Source of the DNA: Phocaeicola salanitronis DSM 18170
Lineage (GTDB): Bacteria > Bacteroidota > Bacteroidia > Bacteroidales > Bacteroidaceae
DNA length: 64,000 bases
Direction: 5' to 3'
NCBI RefSeq assembly: GCF_000190575.1
Contig: NC_015164.1
Span: forward strand, 744,001 to 808,000
The notes under the pieces were generated by a model that ran no database searches, was not told the origin of the DNA, and saw only the letters and a program-made list of their open reading frames with translations. The first letter of the stretch is position 1; each line of letters starts with the position of its first letter. Shown here piece by piece: positions 50,172 to 58,700 of the stretch. The position numbers and the translations under genes are program-made.

Positions 50172-51077
50172 TCATGCCTCAATTTTCCCTCTGTACTCGT
50201 TAGGTGTCATACCAGTCGCTTTCTTGAATACCCTTGTAAAATGCTGTGGATATTGAAATCCAAGATTATAGGCCACTTGACTGACCGTGTTGGCAGGAAT
50301 AAGCAGTTGTTCTTTTGCAATGCCGATAATCTTTTGCTGAATATATTCCAAAGCAGTCTTTCCGGTCTCTTTCTTAATCAAGTCACCGAAGTAGTTGGAC
50401 GAAAGGCACAGTTCTCCGGCACAATACTTCACAGTGGGCAACCCTTTCTGCATGGCATTATCACCTGTGAAATAGTTGTCAAGCAATGCCTCGAAGCGGG
50501 TCAGGATATCGCGGTTGGCATCCTGCCTTGTGATAAACTGGCGTTCATAGAAGCGCAGGCAATAATTGAGCAGCAACTCAATATTGTTGGCAATTAACCG
50601 CTTGCTCATGCGGTCGATGGAGTGCTGTAATTCCTCCTGTATCTTCATCAGACAGTCTATGAAAGTATGGCGTTCACGCTCTGACAAGTGCAGTGCCTCA
50701 TTCACTTCGTAAGAGAAGAACGTATATTCCTTGATGTTGCGTCCAAGATTTGTGCCACGGATAAGGTCGGGGTGGAAGCATAGTGCATAGCCCTGTGGTT
50801 GGAACTCCTCGCCTGTGTCCTCAATACCGACGACCTGACCCGGAGCCAGACAGACCACCGAGCCTTTCTGATAATCGTACCGCTGGCGGCCATAAATCAG
50901 TTCGCAGTTCTTCTCGTCTTTCAGGAATACCACATAAAAGCTGAACGTGTGCCGCATGTGGCGCATGGGTCTGGCTTTCGAAAGGTCTATCACGCTGACC
51001 TGTGGATGCAGGGTTTCTACACCGAGCATGTCGTCATATTCCGTAACCGTTTCTATATTCAATAATGTTTTTTCCAT
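50172..51077 (-). CDS. AraC-family transcriptional regulator
   Basis: 301 residues. A cupin-like N-terminal sensor region (FSFYVVFLKDEKNCELIYGRQRYDYQKGSVVCLAPGQ) precedes the two-helix-turn-helix AraC domain (YCAGELCLSSNYFGDLIKKETGKTALEYI and ANTVSQVAYNLGFQYPQHFTRVFKKATGMTPNEY). It is divergent from the redox cluster, with direct repeats in between, so it probably controls that cluster. The effector is unknown. Confidence 0.92.
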   Translation of the reverse strand: MEKTLLNIETVTEYDDMLGVETLHPQVSVIDLSKARPMRHMRHTFSFYVVFLKDEKNCELIYGRQRYDYQKGSVVCLAPGQVVGIEDTGEEFQPQGYALCFHPDLIRGTNLGRNIKEYTFFSYEVNEALHLSERERHTFIDCLMKIQEELQHSIDRMSKRLIANNIELLLNYCLRFYERQFITRQDANRDILTRFEALLDNYFTGDNAMQKGLPTVKYCAGELCLSSNYFGDLIKKETGKTALEYIQQKIIGIAKEQLLIPANTVSQVAYNLGFQYPQHFTRVFKKATGMTPNEYRGKIEA

Positions 51078-51099
51078 ATTGTCCTTTTGATTGTTGTCA

Positions 51100-51107
51100 C
51101 AAAGGTA
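51100..51107 (-). promoter_or_regulatory. Putative -7 box of the araC-type gene
   Basis: On the minus strand it reads TACCTTTG (TAnnTTTG), 23 nt before the AraC-type start. Confidence 0.45.
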
Positions 51108-51142
51108 AGGAACATTATCGGCTTTCTCTTACAGGAACGGAT

Positions 51143-51260
51143 AAAATCTGTGTTTTCGTGAAGCATATCCGTGTTTTGTATCATATCGTCTAATAAGCTG
51201 ATTGTAACATAGATAAAAATCCGTGGATATGTGAAGCGTGTCCGTGTTTTGTATCACATC
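51143..51260. promoter_or_regulatory. Two 45-bp imperfect direct repeats, candidate AraC-type operators
   Basis: Copies at 51143-51187 and 51216-51260, 73 bp apart, share GTGAAGC..., TCCGTGTTTTGTATCA and ATC with few differences. They lie between the divergent regulator and cluster genes, as expected for an AraC dimer bound to two direct half-sites. Confidence 0.75.
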
Positions 51261-51278
51261 TGATAACTGCAAGCAATT

Positions 51279-51286
51279 TAACTTTG
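51279..51286 (+). promoter_or_regulatory. Putative -7 box of the redox cluster
   Basis: TAACTTTG matches TAnnTTTG, 33 nt before the first gene start at 51319 and 19 nt after the second direct repeat. Position suits activation by a bound AraC-type protein. Confidence 0.5.
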
Positions 51287-51318
51287 CAACCGAAATCAAC
51301 GAATAAGTGATACGAGAC

Positions 51319-51753
51319 ATGAAACAAGAAATGGAAGACCGCATGGCGTTGAAGGATTTAGTAGACCGCTATGCAACCGAATCGGACAAGAACAATCAGG
51401 ATTACTATCGTGAAATCTTCCGCCCGGATGTAAAGCTGAAAGTCTATTTCGGCGAAGCACTGGGCATGGACATCAACAATGTGGAAGACATGATTGCGCA
51501 ATACAAGGCTTTTGGGGCGGCAAAGGCATCGTTCCACCAGAACGGGCAGCAGGTGGTGGATTTCATAGATGATACACATGCAACCGGCATCTGTTACGCC
51601 ATCGCCACGCTTGTGACAGAAGAAGAGGGCAAAGACAAACTGACATTGCACGCCGTGCGCTATTATGACAAGTATGAGAAAATGGAAGGACGCTGGTGGA
51701 TTGCAGAACGCGAACAGCATTTCGTTTATTCGTCCGTGCCGCCATTGGCTTAA
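51319..51753 (+). CDS. SnoaL/NTF2-like protein
   Basis: 144 residues from ATG 51319 (MKQEMEDRMALKDLV); an upstream GTG at 51307 is possible but less likely. A cone-shaped NTF2-like fold is suggested by VDRYATESDKNNQDYY, VKLKVYF and the C-terminal RWWIAEREQHFVYSS. It has no signal peptide. Members act as isomerases, dehydratases or binding proteins for small hydrophobic compounds. First gene of the cluster; substrate unknown. Confidence 0.8.
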   Translation: MKQEMEDRMALKDLVDRYATESDKNNQDYYREIFRPDVKLKVYFGEALGMDINNVEDMIAQYKAFGAAKASFHQNGQQVVDFIDDTHATGICYAIATLVTEEEGKDKLTLHAVRYYDKYEKMEGRWWIAEREQHFVYSSVPPLA

Positions 51754-51790
51754 TGCCTGCCATTATTACCCCAAACAAGAATATCACCAT

Positions 51791-52354
51791 ATGAACGAAA
51801 CAAAGAAAGATATAATCAAAATGATGCGTAACGGTGAGCCGGTCAGCATGGCAGACCCCGATTATGCAACCGCTGCAGCGGTCATTGCCGAAACATGGAA
51901 AAAGTGTGAGGAAATCAACTGCGTCCCCAACTCGTTCGCTGAGTTACATGATGTGATAGTGGAAAAGCTCGGTATTGCCTTACCCAAGTCATCCAACATC
52001 GTACAGCCGTTCCATATAGACATGGCAAGCGGGTTGGAAATCGGCGAGAATGTCTTCATCAACTATAATTGCAGCATGATGTCCTGCGGAGGTATTATCA
52101 TCGAGGACAATGTGCAGATAGGCCCGAATGTGATGTTGGTGACCACTAACCATGATTTCACCAAACGCGAATGGGTGCTTCACAAGCCCATTACTATAAA
52201 GAAAGGCGCATGGATAGGCGGGCGTTCCCTTATTCTGCCGGGGGTGACCATCGGCAAAAACGCTGTAGTGGCTGGTGGTGCAGTCGTCACTAAGGATGTG
52301 GAGCCGAATACCATTGTCGGGGGCAATCCGGCAAAAGTCATAAAAAGACTGTAA
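51791..52354 (+). CDS. Maltose/galactoside O-acetyltransferase-like, left-handed beta-helix
   Basis: 187 residues from ATG 51791; the longer open frame overlaps the upstream gene. The N-terminal MRNGEPVSMADPDY segment and the hexapeptide repeats (EIGENVFINYNCSMMSCG, VQIGPNVMLV, IKKGAWIGGRSLILPGVTIGKNAVV) define the LacA/Maa class that uses acetyl-CoA. The active His is expected in TTNHDF. It would acetylate a sugar or similar hydroxyl compound. It sits 37 nt after the NTF2-like gene. Confidence 0.92.
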   Translation: MNETKKDIIKMMRNGEPVSMADPDYATAAAVIAETWKKCEEINCVPNSFAELHDVIVEKLGIALPKSSNIVQPFHIDMASGLEIGENVFINYNCSMMSCGGIIIEDNVQIGPNVMLVTTNHDFTKREWVLHKPITIKKGAWIGGRSLILPGVTIGKNAVVAGGAVVTKDVEPNTIVGGNPAKVIKRL

Positions 52355-52389
52355 GAGATAAGATGGTTTTAATAATAACATATCAAAAG

Positions 52390-53436
52390 ATGAAAAAGAA
52401 AATCTTATATGCAATAGCCTTGTTGTTTGTCATATCGGGTGCAAAGGCGCAACAGAACGATGGATTGCCCGGCGTTCCGCAGACTGAAAGCTACGTGGTA
52501 ACACCTGTCGATACGACAAGCGGCGTGATTGTCCGCAAGGTTTCATTCCTGCGGAGTAATAACATTGTATTAGTGGGCAACCTGTTTTTGCCGAAAGGGT
52601 TAGACAAGACACAAAAATATCCTGCTGTCCTCAGTATCCATCCTGCCGGAAGCGTCAAAGAACAGTCAGCAGGGCTGTATGCCTACCGCTTGGCGGAGAG
52701 CGGTTTTGTCACCCTCGCCTTCGATGCAGCCTACGCCGGAGAGAGCGGTGGTACGCCCCATTGGTCGGAAGCTCCGTATGAACGGGTGGAAGATATCCGC
52801 TATGCCGTGGACTATCTGGTCACGCTTCCTTTTGTGGATGAATATCGCATCGGTGCGCTCGGTCTTTGTGCCGGAGGCGGATATGTCATAGCAACGGCTC
52901 CCACCGAACGGCGCATCCGTGCCGTGGCAGGAGTCAGTGCGGCAGACATTGGGGCTGCCAACCGGGAGAGCTGGTTGAGAGGACGAAGTGTGGAAGAACA
53001 AATCGCGCTGCTGGAGGATGTTTCGCAGCAACGTACCCGTGAAGCCCGTGGTGCGGAACTGATGAAAGTCTATATGTGTCCTGAACCTGATGAAAGCACC
53101 GCACCATCCTTTCGCGAGGGATATGAATACTATCGCACAACCCGTGCATGGCATCCGCGTGCCGACAACTTCTACCTGCGGCGCAGCCAAGCCACCAAAA
53201 TGGCATTCTCCGCTATCGAGAACATCTACCTGTTGACCCAACCCGTCCTGCTCGTGGTCGGTGAGAAAGCCGATTCCGAATGGCAGACCGAACGCTTCTA
53301 CAACGCACTTCCCGGAAAGGACAAGGAAGTGTTCACCGTACCGGGCTACTCACACATCGACCTTTACGACAAGCCGGGAGCGGTCAATCCGGCTGTAAAG
53401 AAGCTGGCCGAGTTCTTCAAACGTACATTGCAATAG
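52390..53436 (+). CDS. Exported alpha/beta hydrolase with dienelactone-hydrolase-type Cys nucleophile
   Basis: I choose ATG 52390 (MKKKILYAIALLFVISGAKAQ), a signal peptide; 348 residues. The nucleophile elbow is GLCAGGG with Cys160, as in dienelactone hydrolases, rather than GxSxG. The late PGYSHIDLYDKPG carries the catalytic His. It would hydrolyse a lactone or ester in the periplasm. The gene is 35 nt after the acetyltransferase and 4 nt before the CMD-like gene. Confidence 0.85.
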   Translation: MKKKILYAIALLFVISGAKAQQNDGLPGVPQTESYVVTPVDTTSGVIVRKVSFLRSNNIVLVGNLFLPKGLDKTQKYPAVLSIHPAGSVKEQSAGLYAYRLAESGFVTLAFDAAYAGESGGTPHWSEAPYERVEDIRYAVDYLVTLPFVDEYRIGALGLCAGGGYVIATAPTERRIRAVAGVSAADIGAANRESWLRGRSVEEQIALLEDVSQQRTREARGAELMKVYMCPEPDESTAPSFREGYEYYRTTRAWHPRADNFYLRRSQATKMAFSAIENIYLLTQPVLLVVGEKADSEWQTERFYNALPGKDKEVFTVPGYSHIDLYDKPGAVNPAVKKLAEFFKRTLQ

Positions 53437-53440
53437 ACAA

Positions 53441-54295
53441 ATGAAAACTATAATCATCATAACTATAACAGTTTTAACTGGTATAATTGGTATAAAAGCT
53501 CAAGAAACAAAAGAAATGGAAGTAGTTAATTCAATTCCGCATTTAAGTGCGGAAGCTGTCAAGAACCACGAAGCATGGTTTCCCGGCTATGTATCGACGG
53601 TCAAACAGACCGACCCGGAGTTAATAGAAGTATTCGATAACTTCGCCTTTGATGAAATTCTGAACCACGGCAATTTAGACACGAAGACACGCATCATGGT
53701 TACGATGGCTTCTACCATCGCCCAGCACGCCGTAGCCGAATACCGCATGATGCTGCGTGCGGGACTTGCCAACGGAGTGACACCTGTGGAAATCAAAGAA
53801 GTCCTTTATCACTCTGTTCCATATGTCGGTATTGCCAAAGTGATAGATTTTATCGGGGCGGCAAACGACTTCCTGACAGAAAATGGAGTCAAACTGCCTC
53901 TGCCTTCGCAATCCACGACTTCGCCGGAAGACCGTTTCGAGAAAGGGCTTGCTGTACAAAAAGAAATGGTAGGTGTGGAAATGATAGACAATATGTATAA
54001 AAACACACCGGGAAACCAAATGCACATCCAGCGTTATCTTTCAGCCAACTGCTTCGGCGACTATCAGACACGTACAGGACTGGACAAACAGATGCGCGAG
54101 TTGCTCACGTTCTCCATGCTCGTATCGCTTGGCGGCTGTGAATCGCAGGTGAAAGGACATATCCGGGCGAATATAAATATGGGAAACGACAAACAGAAAT
54201 TGTTGGATGTTGTCACCCAGCTTTTGCCCTATATTGGCTATCCGAGAACACTCAATGCGATAGCCTGCCTGAACGAGATAATCCCTGAACAGTAA
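53441..54295 (+). CDS. Exported carboxymuconolactone decarboxylase-like protein
   Basis: 284 residues with a signal peptide (MKTIIIITITVLTGIIGIKA). Two CMD repeats are visible: FDEILNHGNLDTKTRIMVTMAS...HAVAEYRMMLRAGLANGVTPVEIKEVLYH, then MREL LTFSMLVSLGGCESQVKGHIRANINMGN. The AhpD CxxC motif is absent, with only one Cys in the second repeat. The fusion of two CMD domains behind a signal peptide is typical of Bacteroidetes members of unknown function. It starts 4 nt after the hydrolase stop. Confidence 0.85.
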   Translation: MKTIIIITITVLTGIIGIKAQETKEMEVVNSIPHLSAEAVKNHEAWFPGYVSTVKQTDPELIEVFDNFAFDEILNHGNLDTKTRIMVTMASTIAQHAVAEYRMMLRAGLANGVTPVEIKEVLYHSVPYVGIAKVIDFIGAANDFLTENGVKLPLPSQSTTSPEDRFEKGLAVQKEMVGVEMIDNMYKNTPGNQMHIQRYLSANCFGDYQTRTGLDKQMRELLTFSMLVSLGGCESQVKGHIRANINMGNDKQKLLDVVTQLLPYIGYPRTLNAIACLNEIIPEQ

Positions 54296-54324
54296 TAATG
54301 ATTCAACCAATTAACAATATGATA

Positions 54325-55467
54325 ATGAAAAAGAGTTTGATTTTAGCAGCAACATTGATTTTTACAGCCATGACTGCATTTGCACAAAACAATGACGGAC
54401 GCATCCCGGCCAAGGGCTTTGCCGTCTATGAGGAGAAAGGGCATTTCAAGCCTTACGAGTTTACCCGCCATGCCGTAGGTGACCATGACATACAGATTGA
54501 AATCCTGTATGCGGGTATCTGCCACAGTGACCTGCACCACGTATTCGCCGACTGGGGAGCAGAGGAATATCCGATGGTTCCCGGACATGAGATTGCCGGA
54601 CGGGTGGTGGCTGTCGGGAAGGATGTCACACGTTTCAAGGTGGGAGATTATGCAGGTATCGGGTGCATGATAGGTTCATGCCGCCACTGCGATGCCTGCG
54701 AACAGGATTTGGAGCAGTATTGTGAAGAAGGGGCGATAATGACCTATCATGGCATTGACCGCTATAACGACAATGAACATACACAAGGAGGCTACTCCAA
54801 CACCTATGTCGTGGCAGAGGATTTTGCCATAAAAGTACCCGACAATGCTGACATTACGAAAGTCGCTCCTTTGCTTTGTGCAGGCATCACATCCTATTCC
54901 CCTATCATGCAGGCCGGAGTTAAGAAAGGCGACAAGGTGGGCGTTGCAGGTTTCGGCGGCTTGGGACACATGGGCGTGCAATATGCCGTATCACTCGGAG
55001 CGGAAGTTACGATGTTCGACATTACGGAGGAAAAACGGGAAGACGCACTTCGCATGGGAGCTGTGCGGTATGTCAATGTGAACAATCCCGAAGACATGAA
55101 AGGACTTGACAAGACTTTCGACTTCATTCTTTCCACCATCCCTGCCAAATACGAACCGGTCATGTATCTGAAAATGCTGAAGCTGGACGGGCAACTGGGT
55201 ATTGTCGGACTTCCGGCATTCCGTAATATGCCCACGCTTTCAGTAGCCGAACTGGTCATGCCCGGAGCAAGGCGCAAGGTATTCGGGTCGCAAATAGGCG
55301 GCATCAAGGAAACACAGGAAATGCTGGATTATTCCGTGGCCAACAATATCTATCCGGAAGTCGAGATTATCAAGGCTGGTGGTGCTGAAATAGACAAGGC
55401 TTACCAAAATGTGCTGGACGGGAAAGTGAAATTCCGCTATGTGATAGACATGAAGACAATGAAATAA
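54325..55467 (+). CDS. Zinc-dependent alcohol dehydrogenase with signal peptide
   Basis: I use ATG 54325 (MKKSLILAATLIFTAMTAFAQ), a clear Sec signal; 380 residues. The rest is a medium-chain dehydrogenase of the YahK/cinnamyl-alcohol type: catalytic zinc in GICHSDLHH and PGHEIAG, structural zinc in SCRHCDACEQDLEQYC, coenzyme fold GFGGLGHMGVQYAVSLGA. It would oxidise or reduce an alcohol/aldehyde, but a periplasmic address for a nicotinamide enzyme is unusual. Two earlier ATG codons exist. Spacing to the CMD gene is 29 nt. Confidence 0.88.
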   Translation: MKKSLILAATLIFTAMTAFAQNNDGRIPAKGFAVYEEKGHFKPYEFTRHAVGDHDIQIEILYAGICHSDLHHVFADWGAEEYPMVPGHEIAGRVVAVGKDVTRFKVGDYAGIGCMIGSCRHCDACEQDLEQYCEEGAIMTYHGIDRYNDNEHTQGGYSNTYVVAEDFAIKVPDNADITKVAPLLCAGITSYSPIMQAGVKKGDKVGVAGFGGLGHMGVQYAVSLGAEVTMFDITEEKREDALRMGAVRYVNVNNPEDMKGLDKTFDFILSTIPAKYEPVMYLKMLKLDGQLGIVGLPAFRNMPTLSVAELVMPGARRKVFGSQIGGIKETQEMLDYSVANNIYPEVEIIKAGGAEIDKAYQNVLDGKVKFRYVIDMKTMK

Positions 55468-55479
55468 CTCTTAGAAGCA

Positions 55480-56097
55480 ATGAAACATATTTATTCATTC
55501 ATAGCCATCTTGTTGGTTGGTCTACTGCCAATCACATCATGCGCACAAACCAATCAAAGAAAGGAACAGAACATGAAAGAAAAGAAGATACTCGTGGCAT
55601 TCTTTTCACGGGCAGGCGAGAATTATGCCGTAGGACACATTGAGAAAGGCAACACCCACATCATTGCTGAAATGATAGCCGCCGAAACGGATGGTGACCT
55701 TTTCCACATCGAGCCTGTAACACCTTATCCCGATGATTATACGGAATGTACGGAAGTAGCCAAACAGGAATTGAATGTCAAGGCGCGTCCGGCCATCAAA
55801 GGGGATATAAAGGTAGAGGATTACGACATCATCTTCATCGGTTATCCCAACTGGTGGGGCGACATGCCGATGCCTGTGTACACGTTTATTGAGAAGCACA
55901 GTTGGCAGGGAAAGACTGTCATCCCGTTCTGTACCCATGAGGGCAGCGGACTGTCCGGTACGGAAAACAAACTGAAAGCCGCCTGCAAGGGAGCAACCGT
56001 GTTGAAAGGCTTGGCGGTACGGGGTGCTACGGCACAGAACGCACAGGCTCAGGCAAAGGAAAGTGTGAATAACTGGTTAGGCAAACTTAAATACTAA
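55480..56097 (+). CDS. Flavodoxin-like lipoprotein
   Basis: 205 residues. The signal MKHIYSFIAILLVGLLPITSC ends in a lipobox, giving a lipid-anchored flavodoxin. The mature part has the FMN-phosphate loop FFSRAGENYAVG, IEPVTPYPDDYTE and the YPNWWGDMPMPVYTF segment. It may carry electrons in the periplasm to or from the other exported cluster proteins. An internal Met (MKEKKILVAFFSR) could be an alternative start for a cytosolic form. Confidence 0.88.
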   Translation: MKHIYSFIAILLVGLLPITSCAQTNQRKEQNMKEKKILVAFFSRAGENYAVGHIEKGNTHIIAEMIAAETDGDLFHIEPVTPYPDDYTECTEVAKQELNVKARPAIKGDIKVEDYDIIFIGYPNWWGDMPMPVYTFIEKHSWQGKTVIPFCTHEGSGLSGTENKLKAACKGATVLKGLAVRGATAQNAQAQAKESVNNWLGKLKY

Positions 56098-56104
56098 GCG
56101 CATT

Positions 56105-56926
56105 ATGGATGTAATGATACTTACCGGAGCCGGACAGATAGGCATGGCAATAGCCCGGCGCATGGGATACGGCATGAAGATAATCATCGGCGACAAGCAC
56201 GTGGAGAATGCCGCACAGGTAGCCGACACAATGAACAAGGCGGGCTTCGATACCGTAGCCACAGAAATGGATTTGGCTTCACGCTCCTCCATCCTTGCAC
56301 TGATAGAAAAAGCAAAGATGTATGGGGATATAAAATATCTGGTCAATGCCGCAGGCGTTTCCCCATCGCAAGCATCCGTTGAAACAATTCTGAATGTGGA
56401 CTTATACGGCACGGCGGTACTGCTGGAGGAAGCGGGCAAGGTCATCAAACCCGGTGGTGCAGGCGTGACTGTTTCCAGCCAGTCAGGACACCGTTTGTCT
56501 GCTCTTGGAGAGGACATTGACCGCCAGCTTGCCTGCACGCCGACCGAAGAACTGCTCGGCCTCGACGTGCTGCAAACGCAGAACATCCGCAACACGCTTC
56601 ATGCCTACCAGCTTGCCAAGCGTTGCAACGTGAAGCGCGTCATGGCGGAAGCCGTCAAGTGGGGCAAGCGAGGCGCACGCATCAACTCCATTTCGCCCGG
56701 CATTATCGTCACGCCGCTTGCCCTTGATGAGTTCAACGGACCGCGGGGCGATTTCTACAAGGACATGTTCGCCCGATGCCCGGCAGGGCGTCCCGGTACA
56801 GCCGATGAAGTGGCGAATGTCGCCGAACTGTTGATGAGCGAAAAAGGTGCGTTCATCACCGGGGCTGATTTCCTCGTGGACGGGGGTGCTACGGCAACTT
56901 ATTTCTATGGCAGACAGGAACATTGA
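56105..56926 (+). CDS. Short-chain dehydrogenase/reductase
   Basis: 273 residues without a signal peptide. The nucleotide loop is TGAGQIGMAIARRMG, a slightly altered TGxxxGxG; NAAG is in LVNAAGVS, and the catalytic pair is in HAYQLAKRC (YxxxK). The C-terminal SPGIIVTPLALDEFNGPRG and FLVDGGATA are typical. It is the only cytosolic dehydrogenase of the cluster and starts 8 nt after the flavodoxin. Substrate unknown. Confidence 0.92.
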   Translation: MDVMILTGAGQIGMAIARRMGYGMKIIIGDKHVENAAQVADTMNKAGFDTVATEMDLASRSSILALIEKAKMYGDIKYLVNAAGVSPSQASVETILNVDLYGTAVLLEEAGKVIKPGGAGVTVSSQSGHRLSALGEDIDRQLACTPTEELLGLDVLQTQNIRNTLHAYQLAKRCNVKRVMAEAVKWGKRGARINSISPGIIVTPLALDEFNGPRGDFYKDMFARCPAGRPGTADEVANVAELLMSEKGAFITGADFLVDGGATATYFYGRQEH

Positions 56927-57375
56927 TGTAACCTCAATCATTAAATGATGTTGGTAGAAAATTCGCTTGAACTTTTTACTGACATCATTTTGATATAGAA
57001 GCATTATTTTTGCATCAGTAAGAGTTACCCAAATAAGCAAAGCGATGCAGACCACGGCAATCAGAACGGTTGCCAGCTCATTACCCGAAAATATGGTAAT
57101 TCTTCTAACTCTCTTGATTTCAAAGAGGTATATTCTTTATACAGATTTACGGAAATAAGTTTGCCATTGAGGAGTATAGAATTTATGTGGGCAGACAAAT
57201 TATTTTTATGTCCTCCGATGCGAGGATATACATCCTTGCTACCGGGGACATAAAACCTACTCCTGTTGCTTGCAGGTTGTCACCTACCGAAAAGGTATTC
57301 GCATTGCTTTTGCAAACCCTTAGGAGAATGCAGATATCAGGGAACTATGAATTCCAATTAAAAATACTTTAGGCT
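56927..57375. other. Gene-poor right edge of the island
   Basis: Only short frames occur, for example ATG 57187 to 57372, which have no recognised relatives. An AT-rich tract near 56970-57010 contains possible promoter-like TTTTTG. No attachment-site repeat to match the left edge (about 49510-49530) was found by eye. Confidence 0.4.
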
Positions 57376-58518
57376 TTATCTTACACGTACCAATTCATAA
57401 TCACGGTTTCCCAACCCGATTTTTTCAGCATGAGCCAAACACGTTTTATATTCCGTGTTCGGATTGGTATTGTCGAAATGGTCATGATGGTCATGAAAAT
57501 GAGGACTTGCCATTTCATCCGCCAACTGGCTATCGGGCAAAGGAGTCTGTTTCAAACAAGCGTCTACACATGCCTGGTCTAAAGCCAACGGGTCGAAAGA
57601 TGCGAACATGCCCACATCGGGTATAATCGGAGTGTCATTCCCCGAATGGCAATCACAAGTCGGCGAGACATCGCATACCAACGAGATATGGAAGTTTGGC
57701 CTGCCATAAACTACGGCTTTCGTATATTCAGCCATCCGGCAATTCAGCTCTTTGATTGCCGCATCTTGGGCAAAGCCGATTGCATCAAAATTACATGCCC
57801 CGATGCAGCGTCCGCAACCTACACAGTTGTCTTGGTTGATGGACATCTTCTTTCGCCCTTCGTCAAAAACAAGACCGTCATTCGCACATTCGCGCATGCA
57901 CCTCTTACATCCCCTGCATGCATCCTGATTGATAACAGGCTTTCCGTTGCAGTGCTGGTCTTTCTTTCCGGCTCTCGACCCGCATCCCATACCGATATTC
58001 TTTATTGCGCCTCCGAATCCGGTCATCTCATGCCCTTTGAAATGAGTGAGTGAAATAAAAATATCGGCATCCATTACGGCACGGCCGATTCTCGCTTCTT
58101 TTACATATTCACCTCCAGCCACAGGCACCGCAATGTCATCCGTTCCTTTCAGGCCATCGCCGATAATCACCGGACAGCCTACGGTCAAAGGCGTAAAGCC
58201 ATTCTCCCATGCACAATACAGATGCTCAATGGCATTCTTGCGGCTGCCCGGATACAATGTATTGCAATCGGTAAGGAATGGCTTCCCGCCACATTGTTTC
58301 ACCATATCCACTACAGCCCGCGCGTAGTTCGGACGAAGGAAACTCAAGTTCCCCAGTTCGCCGAAATGCATCTTGATAGCGACAAACTTTCCGTCCATAT
58401 CTATTGTATTCATACCTGCTGCCTTTATCAGCCTTTTCAGCTTGTCAGCAGGACCTTCATCAGGCTTGCACCGGAAATCGGTATAATAAACCTTGCTTTT
58501 TGTTTTTACTTCATCCAT
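57376..58518 (-). CDS. DUF362 protein with two [4Fe-4S] ferredoxin motifs
   Basis: 380 residues. DUF362 covers about 45-190, with KMHFGELGNLSFLRP, THFKGHEMTGFGGAIKN and GMGCGSRAGK. Two CxxCxxCxxxC clusters follow: CRGCKRCMREC and CVGCGRCIGAC, as in bacterial 2[4Fe-4S] ferredoxins. It is cytosolic and probably transfers electrons. Its physiological partner is not known. It starts 39 nt before the inverted repeat region that separates it from the phosphatase gene. Confidence 0.9.
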   Translation of the reverse strand: MDEVKTKSKVYYTDFRCKPDEGPADKLKRLIKAAGMNTIDMDGKFVAIKMHFGELGNLSFLRPNYARAVVDMVKQCGGKPFLTDCNTLYPGSRKNAIEHLYCAWENGFTPLTVGCPVIIGDGLKGTDDIAVPVAGGEYVKEARIGRAVMDADIFISLTHFKGHEMTGFGGAIKNIGMGCGSRAGKKDQHCNGKPVINQDACRGCKRCMRECANDGLVFDEGRKKMSINQDNCVGCGRCIGACNFDAIGFAQDAAIKELNCRMAEYTKAVVYGRPNFHISLVCDVSPTCDCHSGNDTPIIPDVGMFASFDPLALDQACVDACLKQTPLPDSQLADEMASPHFHDHHDHFDNTNPNTEYKTCLAHAEKIGLGNRDYELVRVR

Positions 58519-58627
58519 TGTCTTATTCCTTTTGGTCGATACCGCAAAGATAATCGAAAATCACATTACAGGCAATAAAAAAGCAGATTAACACAAATCC
58601 TTCCAATCTGCATTAATCCGCTTTCTT

Positions 58628-58683
58628 AGTTCCTATGTTTGTAATGTGCCATCTTTCGCTAGCACTTTACAAACATAGGAACT
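58628..58683. repeat. Inverted repeat, 22-bp arms with one mismatch
   Basis: AGTTCCTATGTTTGTAA-TGTGC (58628-58649) pairs with 58662-58683 across a 12-nt loop; the one mismatch is T-T. It lies 17 nt beyond the metallophosphoesterase stop on the minus strand. No T-tract follows, so it is a palindromic interspersed repeat or a 3' stabiliser rather than a classical terminator. Confidence 0.7.
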
Positions 58684-58700
58684 TATTATATCACAATGTC

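Noticed and set aside
53675..54025. Minus-strand frame inside the CMD-like gene
   Set aside because: Antisense shadow with no domain.
57187..57372. 61-residue frame at the right edge of the island
   Set aside because: No start signal, no recognised relatives and unclear composition; noted only as part of the gene-poor region.
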